This document shows, piece by piece, positions 17,369 through 26,600 of a stretch of DNA of 42,418 nucleotides. The notes below the pieces were generated by a model. That model saw only the letters and a list, made by a program, of their open reading frames with translations. It was not told the origin of the DNA and made no database searches. Source of the stretch: Alphaproteobacteria bacterium (GTDB taxonomy: Bacteria > Pseudomonadota > Alphaproteobacteria > Caulobacterales > Aquidulcibacteraceae); NCBI GenBank assembly GCA_016124255.1, contig WGOB01000027.1:1-42418 (forward strand), given 5' to 3'. A program made the position numbers and the translations under genes. The stretch's first letter is position 1; every line of letters begins with the position of its first letter.

Positions 17369-17524
17369 CCGACCTCTCGATCCGGGGGCGATGGTCGCCG
17401 CCCGCCCGCGCCCCCGCAAGCGGCGCCTGCCCAGCTTTAGCTCCCCTAAGCCGCCCCTCACGAATTCGGGCGGGCGCCGCCGCCAGCCGCTCCCTAGCTT
17501 CTGGATCGAGGCGCCCGAGGTTCC

Positions 17525-18844
17525 ATGCAGAGTTTCCCCGCTTTTTTTCCGCTGGAGGGCCGCCGCGTCGCGGTGATCGGCGAGGGCCCGATGGCCGACG
17601 CCAAGGCCCGCCTGTTCGAAGGCTCGCCGGCCTCGGTGGTGCGGCTGGAAGCGACGCCCCCGAGTCTCGCCGGCTTCGCGCTGGTCTTCGTTGCGCTGCC
17701 GGAAGACGCCGCCCGCGCGGAAGCTGTCGCGATCGCCAGGCGTGACGGCGTCCCGGTCAATGTCGTCGACGGCCCCGCGCTCTCGGATTTCTACACCCCC
17801 GCGATCGTCGATCGCGGCGAATTGGTCATCGGCGTTTCCACGTCTGGCGCCGCGCCGACGCTGGCGCGCGATCTGCGCGCGCGCATTGAGGCGATCGTCC
17901 CCGCCGCCTATGCGCAGCTTGCCGCGTTTGCGCGGCGTATCCGTGCGCGGGTGTTGGCGCGGCGCACAGACTTCGAAGGCCGTCGCCGCGCATGGGAGGC
18001 GATCCTGCGCGGCGCCGCCGGCGAACGCGCGCTGGCGGGCGATCAGGAAGCCGCCGAAGCGCTCGCGGCGCGCACGCTCGACGGCGAGACGGCGGCGGCG
18101 GGGGTGGTGCACCTGGTCGGCGCTGGCCCGGGCGATCCGGAACTGCTGACGCTCAAGGCGCTGCGCACGCTGCAGGACGCCGACATCGTCTTCCACGACA
18201 AGCTCGTCGATTCCCGCGTGCTCGACCTCATCCGCCGCGACGCCGAGCGCGTGTTCGTCGGCAAGGCGCGCGGAGACCACGCCGTCCCGCAGCGCGAGAT
18301 CGAAGCGCGCATGATCGCCGAGGCGCGCAAAGGCCGTCGCGTCGTCCGCCTCAAGGGCGGCGATCCGTTCGTGTTCGGCCGCGGCGGCGAAGAATTGCAG
18401 GCGCTCCGCGCGGCGGGCGTGGAAGCCCATGTCGTGCCGGGGATCACCGCAGCGCTCGGCTGCGCGGCGGAAGCCGGCGTGCCTCTCACACACCGTGATC
18501 ACGCGCAGGCGGTCACATTCGTCACCGGCCACGCCAAGGAGGGCGCCCCGGATCTTGATTGGCCCGCGCTCGCGAACGCAAAGCAGACAATCGTCGTCTA
18601 TATGGGCGTCGATACTGCAGCCCACACGGCGCGCAGCCTGATCGCCGCCGGCCGCGACGCTGCGACGCCGGTGATGGTGATCGAAAGCGGCGCGACGCCG
18701 CATGTGAAGCGCGCCCGAGGCGTGCTCTCCGCGCTGCCCGCGCTGATCGCGGACGCCGGCATCCTCGGCCCCGCCATCTTGGTTATCGGCGACGTTGTCG
18801 CGCTCGCCGACGCATCCGCGGTTTCAGCGGAGCAGGCCGCATGA
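17525..18844 (+). CDS. cysG: siroheme synthase, fused dehydrogenase/chelatase and methyltransferase
   Basis: A 439-residue fusion. Residues 1-180 are the precorrin-2 dehydrogenase/sirohydrochlorin ferrochelatase part (GRRVAVIGEGPMADAKARL, then VDRGELVIGVSTSGAAPTLA). From about 192 the uroporphyrinogen-III C-methyltransferase follows (VHLVGAGPGDPELLTLKAL, VRLKGGDPFVFGRGGEE, VVPGITAALG). It makes the siroheme used by the sulfite reductase at 19736. The N-terminal Rossmann loop is GEG rather than GGG. The stop overlaps the next start (ATGA). It opens the sulfur operon; the 156 bases upstream contain no regulatory motif I can name. Confidence 0.92.
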   Translation: MQSFPAFFPLEGRRVAVIGEGPMADAKARLFEGSPASVVRLEATPPSLAGFALVFVALPEDAARAEAVAIARRDGVPVNVVDGPALSDFYTPAIVDRGELVIGVSTSGAAPTLARDLRARIEAIVPAAYAQLAAFARRIRARVLARRTDFEGRRRAWEAILRGAAGERALAGDQEAAEALAARTLDGETAAAGVVHLVGAGPGDPELLTLKALRTLQDADIVFHDKLVDSRVLDLIRRDAERVFVGKARGDHAVPQREIEARMIAEARKGRRVVRLKGGDPFVFGRGGEELQALRAAGVEAHVVPGITAALGCAAEAGVPLTHRDHAQAVTFVTGHAKEGAPDLDWPALANAKQTIVVYMGVDTAAHTARSLIAAGRDAATPVMVIESGATPHVKRARGVLSALPALIADAGILGPAILVIGDVVALADASAVSAEQAA

Positions 18845-19125
18845 AAATGCTTACGGCGCACGATCTGAAAACCGGCGAAGTCGTTTATTGGTCCGCACGC
18901 GGAGAATGGACGCCGCGGCTCGCGGACTCCGCGCTCTTGGAAGACGCCGCCGCCGACGACGCGCTGAAGGCGGCGCAAGGCCGCGAGACGATCGTGGTGA
19001 ACCCCTATCTCGTGCCCATGGACCAGCCGGCGACGCCCGTCGCCCGTGAGCGCGTCCGCGAACTCATCCGCGCGCGCGGCCCCACCACGCACCCCGCGTT
19101 CGCACGCCCTACCGGAGGCGCGTGA
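18841..19125 (+). CDS. DUF2849 small protein of the sulfite-reduction operon
   Basis: A 94-residue protein of the DUF2849 type, typically found between cysG and cysI in alphaproteobacteria. It begins MKMLTAHDLKTGEVVYW, continues with ALKAAQGRETIVVNPYLVPM, and ends in an Arg-rich helix (VARERVRELIRARGP). The family has no known reaction; constant linkage to sulfite reductase suggests an accessory role. Start and stop overlap the neighbours (ATGA with cysG, TGATG with the GST), so translation is coupled. Confidence 0.87.
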   Translation: MKMLTAHDLKTGEVVYWSARGEWTPRLADSALLEDAAADDALKAAQGRETIVVNPYLVPMDQPATPVARERVRELIRARGPTTHPAFARPTGGA

Positions 19126-19736
19126 TGCCGGAGGCGATCACGCTCTTCGGCAACCGCGAAAGCGGCAATTGCTGGAAAGGCAAATGGACCGCCGATCTGC
19201 TCGGCGTGCCCTGCGCCTGGGTCGAGATCGATATCTTCAAGGGTGAATCGCGCACGCCGGATTTCCTCGCGATGAACCCGGCGGGGCAGGCGCCGGTCGC
19301 GCGACTGGCCGACGGACGCACACTCGCGCAATCGAACGCGATCATGCTTTTTCTGGCTGAAGGGTCGCATCTCGTGCCGAGTGATCCGTTCGCGCGCGCG
19401 AAGATGTACGAGTGGCTGTTCTGGGAGCAGTACAATCATGAGCCGACAATCGCGGTGCGCCGCGCCGAGCTCAAATTCCGCGGCAAGACCGAGGAGACGG
19501 TCAATCCAGCGCTCCTGGAGAAAGGCGAAACCGCCCTCGCGCGCATGGAGCTTGCATTGAAGGAAACGTCGTATCTCGTCGGCGAGGCGCTCACGCTCGC
19601 AGACATCGCCTGCGTCGCCTACACGCGCGTCGCCCACGAAGGCGGGTTCGACCTTGCGAAGTTTCCTCACCTTCAGGCGTGGGTCGCGCGGGTCGAGCGC
19701 AATCTCGGCCTCGTTGCCGCGAGCGAGGCCGCCTGA
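19125..19736 (+). CDS. glutathione S-transferase family protein inside the cys operon
   Basis: A 203-residue GST: thioredoxin-like N-domain (1-80) with NPAGQAPVARLADG and LAQSNAIMLFLAE, the glutathione-binding SNAI segment, and an all-helical C-domain with the YLVGEALTLADIACVAY motif. The catalytic position near the N-terminus reads NRESGNCWK, so Ser or Cys chemistry is possible. GGAGG precedes the start. It overlaps the DUF2849 stop (TGATG) and its own stop overlaps the cysI start (TGATG), so it is locked into the operon. GSTs are not part of the usual gene set; it might handle glutathione-sulfite or persulfide adducts, which is speculation. Confidence 0.88.
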   Translation: MPEAITLFGNRESGNCWKGKWTADLLGVPCAWVEIDIFKGESRTPDFLAMNPAGQAPVARLADGRTLAQSNAIMLFLAEGSHLVPSDPFARAKMYEWLFWEQYNHEPTIAVRRAELKFRGKTEETVNPALLEKGETALARMELALKETSYLVGEALTLADIACVAYTRVAHEGGFDLAKFPHLQAWVARVERNLGLVAASEAA

Positions 19737-21409
19737 TGTATCGCTATGACGAGTTCGACGCCGCGATCGTGCGCGAGCGCATCGCGGAATTCCGCGAGCA
19801 GGTGGAGCGGCGCCTCAACGGCGAGATCACCGAAGACCAGTTCAAGCCGCTGCGCCTGATGAACGGCCTCTATCTGCAGCTCCACGCCTACATGTTGCGT
19901 GTTGCGATTCCGTACGGCACGCTGTCATCGCGCCAGCTCGCGCGTCTCGCCCGGATCGCCCGCGATTACGACAAGGGCTACGGCCATTTCACCACCCGCC
20001 AGAACATCCAGTACAATTGGGTGAAGCTGGTCGACGTGCCGCGCCTCCTGGAAGACCTCGCCGAGGTCGAGATGCACGCCATCCAGACCAGCGGCAATTG
20101 CATCCGCAACGTCACCGCAGATCATCTCGCCGCCGCGGCCCCCGACGAGGTCGACGATCCGCGCGTCTGGTCCGAAATTATCCGCCAATGGTCGACGTTC
20201 CATCCAGAATTCTCGTTCCTGCCGCGCAAGTTCAAGATCGCGGTCACGGCCGCTGAAACCGATCGCGCCGCCGTGCAGGTGCACGACATTGGCCTGCATT
20301 TGAAACACAACGCAGAGGGCGGCCCAGGCTTTACCGTGTATGTCGGCGGCGGGCAGGGACGCACGCCGTACGTTGCGCCCGCAATCAAGCACGATCTCGC
20401 GCCGGCCGATCTGCTCTCGTACCTGGAGGCGATCCTGCGCGTCTACAATCGCGCCGGCCGCCGCGACAATCTCTACAAATCGCGCATCAAGATCCTGGTC
20501 GCCGCGCTCGGCGCGGAAGAGTTCGCACGTCAGGTCGAAGAGGAATGGCGCGCCAGCGATCGCGCCCGCTTCGATCTTCCGGCCGAGGAAGCACAGCGCA
20601 TCCGCGATTATTTCGCGTCGCCCTGCTTCCGCATGCTGAAAACCGCTGACGCCGCCTTCAACGAAGCCAAGGCGCGCGACGCCGCCTTTGCGCGCTGGGT
20701 CTCGACCAACGTCCATCCCCACCGCACTCCCGGCTATGCGAGCGTCACCATCTCGCTCAAGCCGATCGGCGGGATTCCGGGCGATGCAACCGCCGACCAG
20801 ATGGACGCCGTCGCCGCGCTCGCCCGCCGCTATTCGTTCGATGAAATCCGCGTCTCCCACGAGCAGAACCTGATCCTGCCGCATGTGGAGAAGGGCGATC
20901 TCTACGATCTATGGCAGGCGCTGCGCGAGAACGACCTCGCGACGCCCAACGCCGGGCTCGTCTCAGACATCATCGCGTGCCCCGGCCTCGACTATTGCGA
21001 CCTCGCCAACGCCCGCTCGATCCCGATCGCGCAGGCGATCTCCACACGCTTCGCCGATCTCGAGGCGCAGGCCGAGATCGGCGAACTGAAGCTCAAGATC
21101 TCCGGCTGCATCAACGCCTGCGGCCACCACCATGTCGGCCACATCGGCATCCTCGGCGTCGATAAGCACGGCGAGGAATTCTACCAGATCCTCCTCGGCG
21201 GCCGTGGCGACGAACGCGCCAAGCTCGGCAAGATCACCGGCAAAGGCCTGCCGGCCGAAGCCATCCCGGACGCGATCGAGCGGGTGGTGGCGCGCTATCT
21301 CGAATTGCGGCGCGATTCCAGCGAGCGCTTCATCGACGCCTATGAGCGCATCGGCCCAAAGCCGTTCGAAGAAGCGCTCTACGCCGACATCAAGGAGCGC
21401 GCGGCATGA
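19736..21409 (+). CDS. cysI: sulfite reductase hemoprotein (siroheme / 4Fe-4S)
   Basis: A 557-residue siroheme enzyme reducing sulfite to sulfide with six electrons. The two half-repeats each carry the siroheme-binding pattern (HFTTRQNIQYNW near 84 and RVSHEQNLILP near 372). The cluster cysteines are C415 and C421 (CPGLDYC) and C458 and C462 (CINAC), the spacing shared by sulfite and nitrite reductases. The operon (cysG, cysH, DUF934) argues for sulfite. No flavoprotein subunit (cysJ) is present, so ferredoxin may be the donor; the TrxB-like reductase at 11325 could supply it. The start overlaps the GST stop. Confidence 0.92.
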   Translation: MYRYDEFDAAIVRERIAEFREQVERRLNGEITEDQFKPLRLMNGLYLQLHAYMLRVAIPYGTLSSRQLARLARIARDYDKGYGHFTTRQNIQYNWVKLVDVPRLLEDLAEVEMHAIQTSGNCIRNVTADHLAAAAPDEVDDPRVWSEIIRQWSTFHPEFSFLPRKFKIAVTAAETDRAAVQVHDIGLHLKHNAEGGPGFTVYVGGGQGRTPYVAPAIKHDLAPADLLSYLEAILRVYNRAGRRDNLYKSRIKILVAALGAEEFARQVEEEWRASDRARFDLPAEEAQRIRDYFASPCFRMLKTADAAFNEAKARDAAFARWVSTNVHPHRTPGYASVTISLKPIGGIPGDATADQMDAVAALARRYSFDEIRVSHEQNLILPHVEKGDLYDLWQALRENDLATPNAGLVSDIIACPGLDYCDLANARSIPIAQAISTRFADLEAQAEIGELKLKISGCINACGHHHVGHIGILGVDKHGEEFYQILLGGRGDERAKLGKITGKGLPAEAIPDAIERVVARYLELRRDSSERFIDAYERIGPKPFEEALYADIKERAA

Positions 21410-21924
21410 GCATGCTCCTCACGCCCGCCGGCCCCGTCGCGCACGATCCGTGGCGCATCCTCGCCGATGACGAGCCGGCGCCCGGCGCCGGCGACGTCGC
21501 GGTGTCGTTCGCGCGCGTGCGGGACGATCCGACGCTGCTCCGGCGCGCCGGGCGCCTCGGCGTGACCATCGCCCCGGCCGACAGAGTGGAAGATATTGCG
21601 GACAAGCTCGGCGCCCTGGCGCTCATCGCTGTCGCTTTCCCCGCGTTCCGTGACGGCCGCGGCTATTCCACCGCGCGCCTCGTGCGCGAGCGCTACGGCT
21701 ACAAGGGCGAACTGCGCGCCGTCGGCGATGTGCTCGAAGATCAACTCTTCTTCATGCTCCGCTGCGGCTTCCACAGCTTCGCCGTCACGGCGCCCGATCC
21801 CGAAGCGGCGATGGCGCGCGCGGTCCGCCGCTTCTCGCTCGCCTACCAAAGCGCGGGTGATGCCTTGATCCCGATCCATCAGCTCCGCGCGATGCGCCGC
21901 GCGCAGAGAACGGCCGCTGAATGA
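21406..21924 (+). CDS. DUF934 family protein
   Basis: A 172-residue protein of the DUF934 type, always near cysI/cysH in alpha- and betaproteobacteria and sometimes labelled an oxidoreductase without proof. Recognisable blocks are ALIAVAFPAFRDGRGYSTAR (about 72-91) and ELRAVGDVLEDQLFFMLRCG (about 103-122), then an Arg-rich C-terminal helix. No cofactor motif is visible. The start overlaps the cysI stop (ATGA) and the stop overlaps the cysH start (ATGA), so it is translated with both. It probably assists sulfite reductase or delivery of electrons or sulfite. Confidence 0.88.
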   Translation: MSMLLTPAGPVAHDPWRILADDEPAPGAGDVAVSFARVRDDPTLLRRAGRLGVTIAPADRVEDIADKLGALALIAVAFPAFRDGRGYSTARLVRERYGYKGELRAVGDVLEDQLFFMLRCGFHSFAVTAPDPEAAMARAVRRFSLAYQSAGDALIPIHQLRAMRRAQRTAAE

Positions 21925-22673
21925 ACCTCGCAAGAGCCTATCCCCAAGACGATGACGCCAATCTCGCGCGCGCCGCAGCCCTTGCGGCCGAGCTCGAAGG
22001 CGCCGCGCCCCACGCCGTTCTCCGCGTCGCGATCGAACGCGAGTTCGGCGACCGCGTCGCGCTCGTTTCTTCCTTCGGCGCCGAATCCGCAGCGCTCCTC
22101 CACATCGCCGCCGAGATCGATCGCGCCACGCCGGTCATCTTCATCGACACCGACAAGCACTTCGCCCAGACGCTGCAATATCGCGATGAGCTCGTCGATT
22201 TTCTGAAGCTCACCAATGTGCGTGTCGTCGCGCCGGATACGGACGAAGTCGCGGCGGAAGATCCCAAGGGCGATCTCTGGCGCGGCGATCCAGACGCCTG
22301 CTGCACGCTGCGCAAGGTGCGCCCGAACGAACGCGCGCTGGCGGGCTTCGCCGCCTGGATCACCGGCCGCAAACGCCACCACGGCGGCGTGCGCGCCCGG
22401 CTCCCTTTCGTGGAGCACGACGGGCGCCACTTCAAATTCAACCCCCTCGCGGCATGGACGCCGCGGGAAATCAATGCCTACGCCCGCGCCCACGGCCTGC
22501 CTCCGCACCCGCTGGTCGCGCAAGGTTTCCCCTCGATCGGCTGTTGGCCGTGCACCTCGCCGAGCGAGGGCACGGACGCGCGCGCCGGCCGCTGGGCGGG
22601 CTCCGGCAAGACCGAATGCGGCATTCACCGTCCGGCGCCCACGACTGCTCCTGGGCGGCGCATGGCCTTCTGA
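21921..22673 (+). CDS. cysH: adenylyl-sulfate reductase, 4Fe-4S type
   Basis: A 250-residue thioredoxin-dependent reductase turning APS (or PAPS) into sulfite. The nucleotide-binding part has ALVSSFGAES and FIDTDKHF. The cysteine pairs C127-C128 and C208/C211 (CWPC) bind the 4Fe-4S cluster found in APS-type enzymes and missing from E. coli CysH. Catalytic C233 is in KTECGIH. The cluster favours APS as substrate, so no APS kinase is needed. It is the last gene of the overlapping cys chain. ATP sulfurylase is not in the window. Confidence 0.92.
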   Translation: MNLARAYPQDDDANLARAAALAAELEGAAPHAVLRVAIEREFGDRVALVSSFGAESAALLHIAAEIDRATPVIFIDTDKHFAQTLQYRDELVDFLKLTNVRVVAPDTDEVAAEDPKGDLWRGDPDACCTLRKVRPNERALAGFAAWITGRKRHHGGVRARLPFVEHDGRHFKFNPLAAWTPREINAYARAHGLPPHPLVAQGFPSIGCWPCTSPSEGTDARAGRWAGSGKTECGIHRPAPTTAPGRRMAF

Positions 22674-22757
22674 GCTGACTCAAGAGATTGTAGACTTTCG
22701 CGCTGCAGCATTGGCGCAACCGGGCGGCTCGGCCGTCGGGGCCGGAGATCGGGATCG

Positions 22758-23618
22758 GTGGCGTTCAGTTTTGATGTCCAGACCCTGGTCGGGCTTTTGC
22801 AGCCGCTCGCCATCTTCCTGGCGATCGGGTTCTTCGCGCAATTGGTCGACGGCGCCTTGGGCATGGCCTACGGCGTTATTTCCTCAACCTCGCTGCTGGC
22901 TTTCGGGGTGCCCCCGGCGCAGGCGTCGGCGATGATCCACGCCGCTGAATGCGTGACCACCGCCGCCTCCGGCGCATCCCATCTCTCGCACAAGAACGTG
23001 GACTGGCCGCTGTTCTGGCGCCTGGCGCCCGCCGGCATCCTCGGCGGCGTCTTCGGCGCCTATGTCATCACCGGCTTCAACCAGACGCTCGTGAAGGCGA
23101 TCGTCATCGTCTATCTCGGCATCCTCGGCGTCTTCATTCTCGGCCGTGCATTTCGCGGGCTGCGCGAAAGCCCCCCGCATCTGAAGCACGTCGTCCCGAT
23201 CGGGCTGACCGGCGGTTTCCTCGACGCGAGCGGCGGCGGCGGCTGGGGTCCCGTCGTCGCGTCCACGCTCATGGGCCGCGGTCATACCCCGCGCTACGTG
23301 ATCGGCACGGTGAACACGGCCGAATTCTTCGTCACCATGGCGATCTCCGCGGCGTTCATCTGGTCGTTCGTAAGCGGACGATTCCACATCGAGGGCGGCC
23401 CCCAGCAATTGGGCATGGCGCTCGCAGGCCTGTTGATCGGCGGCGTGATCGCGGCGCCGCTCGCTGGCCGCGTCACCAAGATCGTCCCGGCGCGGTTCCT
23501 GATGGGCGCGGTCGGCGTGCTCGTGATTGCGCTCTCGATCTGGCAGGGCGTGGAGGTGTGGCCGCGCATTCTCGCCGATGCGACCGCCCAGCAGCTTGCG
23601 TCCTTGCTGTCGCGCTGA
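22758..23618 (+). CDS. TSUP (TauE/SafE) family transporter
   Basis: A 286-residue integral membrane protein with about eight hydrophobic segments, of the TauE/SafE family that moves sulfite, sulfoacetate, taurine-derived anions or other organic acids. FFAQLVDGALGMAYG near residue 25 and GGFLDASGGGGWGPV near 155 are the two family repeats. It lies 84 bases after cysH on the same strand, so sulfite export or sulfate-related anion movement is a reasonable guess. The GTG at 22758 follows GGAGATCGG. It is convergent with tamB, three bases apart. Confidence 0.88.
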   Translation: MAFSFDVQTLVGLLQPLAIFLAIGFFAQLVDGALGMAYGVISSTSLLAFGVPPAQASAMIHAAECVTTAASGASHLSHKNVDWPLFWRLAPAGILGGVFGAYVITGFNQTLVKAIVIVYLGILGVFILGRAFRGLRESPPHLKHVVPIGLTGGFLDASGGGGWGPVVASTLMGRGHTPRYVIGTVNTAEFFVTMAISAAFIWSFVSGRFHIEGGPQQLGMALAGLLIGGVIAAPLAGRVTKIVPARFLMGAVGVLVIALSIWQGVEVWPRILADATAQQLASLLSR

Positions 23619-23621
23619 GCG

Positions 23622-26600
23622 TCAGTAGTCGCGCCGCCAACGGATCGAGACGCGTTGATCTTCGTTCGATTGGAAGCTCGTCACGATCGACAATTGCGGC
23701 CGCGCGCGCCATTCGACCTTGGCCCCTGGCTCGCCCAATCCGCTGCGCGATACTTCGAAATAGACGTCGCGCGTCAGGTAACGCCCGCCGGAGACGATCA
23801 CGCCTTCGCCGTCGTCGCGCACGTCGAACCGGTCGAGCCCGACGGCTGCGCGCGCCATGCCTGCGATGTCGAACGCCGCGCCGCCGGCGAGGGCCGCAAG
23901 GCTTGCCGCCAGCTGCGCGGCCTGCAGCGGCGAAAGCTCGTCCGCGGATCGCCCGAACAGGATTTGCGGCATGATCTCGTCCTCGGGCAGGGCGGGATCG
24001 CTGGAGAACGTGATCGTCGGTTCAAACAGCCGCCCTGTGATCGCCGCGCGCGCGGTCAGTTCCGGCGCTGCGCGCTCCGCCAGCAGATCGATGGTCGTGT
24101 CGTCGAGCGCCCCGGTAAACGCGATGCGCCCGCGCGTCATGTCGAACGGTCGCCCGGCCAGATCGAACTCGCCGCGGATCAGCCGCGCCTCGCCTTGCAG
24201 CCGCGGCGCCGCCGTTGAGCCGCTCAGACGCGCGTCGAGCGACCATTCCGCGTTCAGTCCGCGTCCGCGTGTGTAGACGCGCCCCGGCGCGCGCAAGGCG
24301 AGATCGAGCTGCGCGATCACACCGCGTGGGCGCTCCCGCTCGGGCGCAAAATCGCCGCCGGGCCGGTTGATCTCCACCACCTCGATCGTGGGGATGATCG
24401 TTTCCGGCCGCGTCGCCAGCGTCAGCTCCGCTTCGGTGAGCGTCAGCGCGCCCGACAACATCGCGCGCTCTTCGGTCCATTCGAGTTCGAGCTCCCCGCT
24501 GGCCGCGGCGGTGACATCGCTGCGCTCGACGAACCGCAGATCCTCCAGCCGCAGCGTCATGCGCCCGCTGCGGATGCCGCGCGCCGCGCCAAGACCGGTG
24601 ACGCGTCCGCCATGCGCGTCCCGCGCCGTGAGCTGAAACTCAGACTCGCCCGCTTCCGTGAACGCGACGCGCGCATCGACGTCGCTGAAGGCGAGCCCGG
24701 TGCGCTTGTCCTCGAAGCGCCCGTTCGAGAGCGTAAGCGCGCCTTCGCCGCGCAGGCGCTGCGCGTTGAAGCGGATCTGGCCTTCCCCGCGCATGTCGCC
24801 CGCCAGCGTTTGGTCGAGCCCGCCGACGAGCGACCAGAGCGAATCCGCCGGGCCGCTGGCGCGCCAGCGCGCGTCGCCTTCGCCGTTCTCCGTGATTGCG
24901 ATCCGCAGGGGGCGTGCGGCGGTGACGACCGGCGCGCTGCCCTCGATCGATGCGTCGAGCCCGTCGGGAGAGCGTGCCCGCAGCGAACCCGACAGGCGCG
25001 ACGGCTGCAGCGTGGCGCTGATCACAACATCGAGCGGATCGCGCATCCGCGCCGGCAGCCGCGCATTGTCCACGCTGAGCGAGGCGGCCCCGCGCAACCC
25101 AGCGCCCGCGCTTTCCAGCGACGCCTCGCCCGACATCACGCCCTCAAGATGTGCGCCAAACAGCACCGACACGACGGAAAGCTCGGCGCGGTCGAAGCGC
25201 GCGGCGCCGGCGAAGCTGCGCGCATCGGCGCGATACGTGAAATCCGCCTCCCCGTCGCCCGCGTGCAGCGCCGCCGCGACATCGACGCGCGGACCGTCGA
25301 ACGAAAACCGCGCCGGCGCACGCGTGGCGAACCGCTCGTCGCCGATCTGTGCATTCCAGTCCAGCGTCCCATCGACACGGCCATCCCGCACCGCGATGCG
25401 TCCGCCGCCGTCGAGACTGAGCGCCGCGTCGTCCGCGTAGCCCCGAAGATTCGCGCGCGCGATAAGTTGATCGAGCGGCCCCTGAAGGGTGATGGCGCCG
25501 GAAAGGCCGCGCAGGTCGCCATACGCGCCGTCACGGACGCGCGTGGTGAACACGAGCCGCGCCGGCGCGCGCGGCGCCGGCGTCAGCGCAACGGCGCCCT
25601 CGATGCGCCCGCGCGCGTCTTCGATCACGCGATCGAGCGCGCCCGCGAACGTGAGATCAAGCGCGGGTCCGTCTGTCGTGATCGCAGCCGAGCCTTGGCC
25701 GGTGAAGCCCGCCGCGGAGAACGTGAGCTCGTTGAAGCGGAAGGCGCGGGAGTCCGCCGCGATCTGCGCCCGCGCTTCGCCTGGCGTCCCCGCAATCGCG
25801 CCGGCGATATGCGCCTCGCCGCGCCCCGCGCGTGCATCGTACGCGAAGCGCACCTGCGGCGCATCGACCGCCACGCCCGCCGCGCTGAAGCTGCGCGCAT
25901 TGGCTTCGAGCAGCAGGCGGGGCCGCGCGATGGCGCCGGTGAGCCGCCCGGCAGCGTCCACCGCGCCGTCGATTTCGGCGGCGCCGAACGTGATCGGCCC
26001 CCGCGCCGCCGCTTCCAGGCGAAGATCGAGCGTCTCCCCAACCAGGCCGCGCGCGCCAAGCCGGAGATTGGCGCCGTCGAGCCGCGCGCGCTCCAGCATC
26101 AGCCCGCCGTCGCCGAACGCGCCTTCCGCCTCCAACCGCGGCGCATCGCCCATAAGCTGCGCCAGGGCGCGCTGCCGGGCGGTGAAGCCGCGCGCGCCGC
26201 CGCGCACCTCCAGCCGCACCGGCGCGTCGTCCGCGCGCGCCACCCGCCAGCGCCCTTGCGCGGCGCCCGCGATCTCCGGCGACGCCGCCGCCAGGCGCGA
26301 GAGCCGCCAATCGCCGTCGAGCGCGCCGCGGCCGCGCGTGAACTGTCCGGACGCGGAGAGATGCACAGCGTCGCTGTCCACGCTCGCGCGCGCGATATCG
26401 ACGCGTGAGCGCGTGCGATCGATGACGACGCGCGCGCTCAGCCGTCCGTTCGCCAGAAGGCGGCGGCTCATCGCAGCTTCGCTCGGCGTCAGGGCGAACG
26501 CGCCCGCCGTCTCGATCCGCGTATTGCGCCAATCGAAGGAGACCGGGCCCTTTGCAGTCGCCTCCAGCCCGATCACGGAAAGGCCCGCGACTTCGCCCTC

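Noticed and set aside
16631-18703. Very long minus-strand frame across cysG and the fucosidase start
   Set aside because: The part over cysG is a shadow of that gene; only the part from 17368 down is fucosidase.
24612-26408. 598-residue plus-strand frame inside tamB
   Set aside because: It is antisense to a well-supported tamB; the composition is that of a GC-rich shadow frame.
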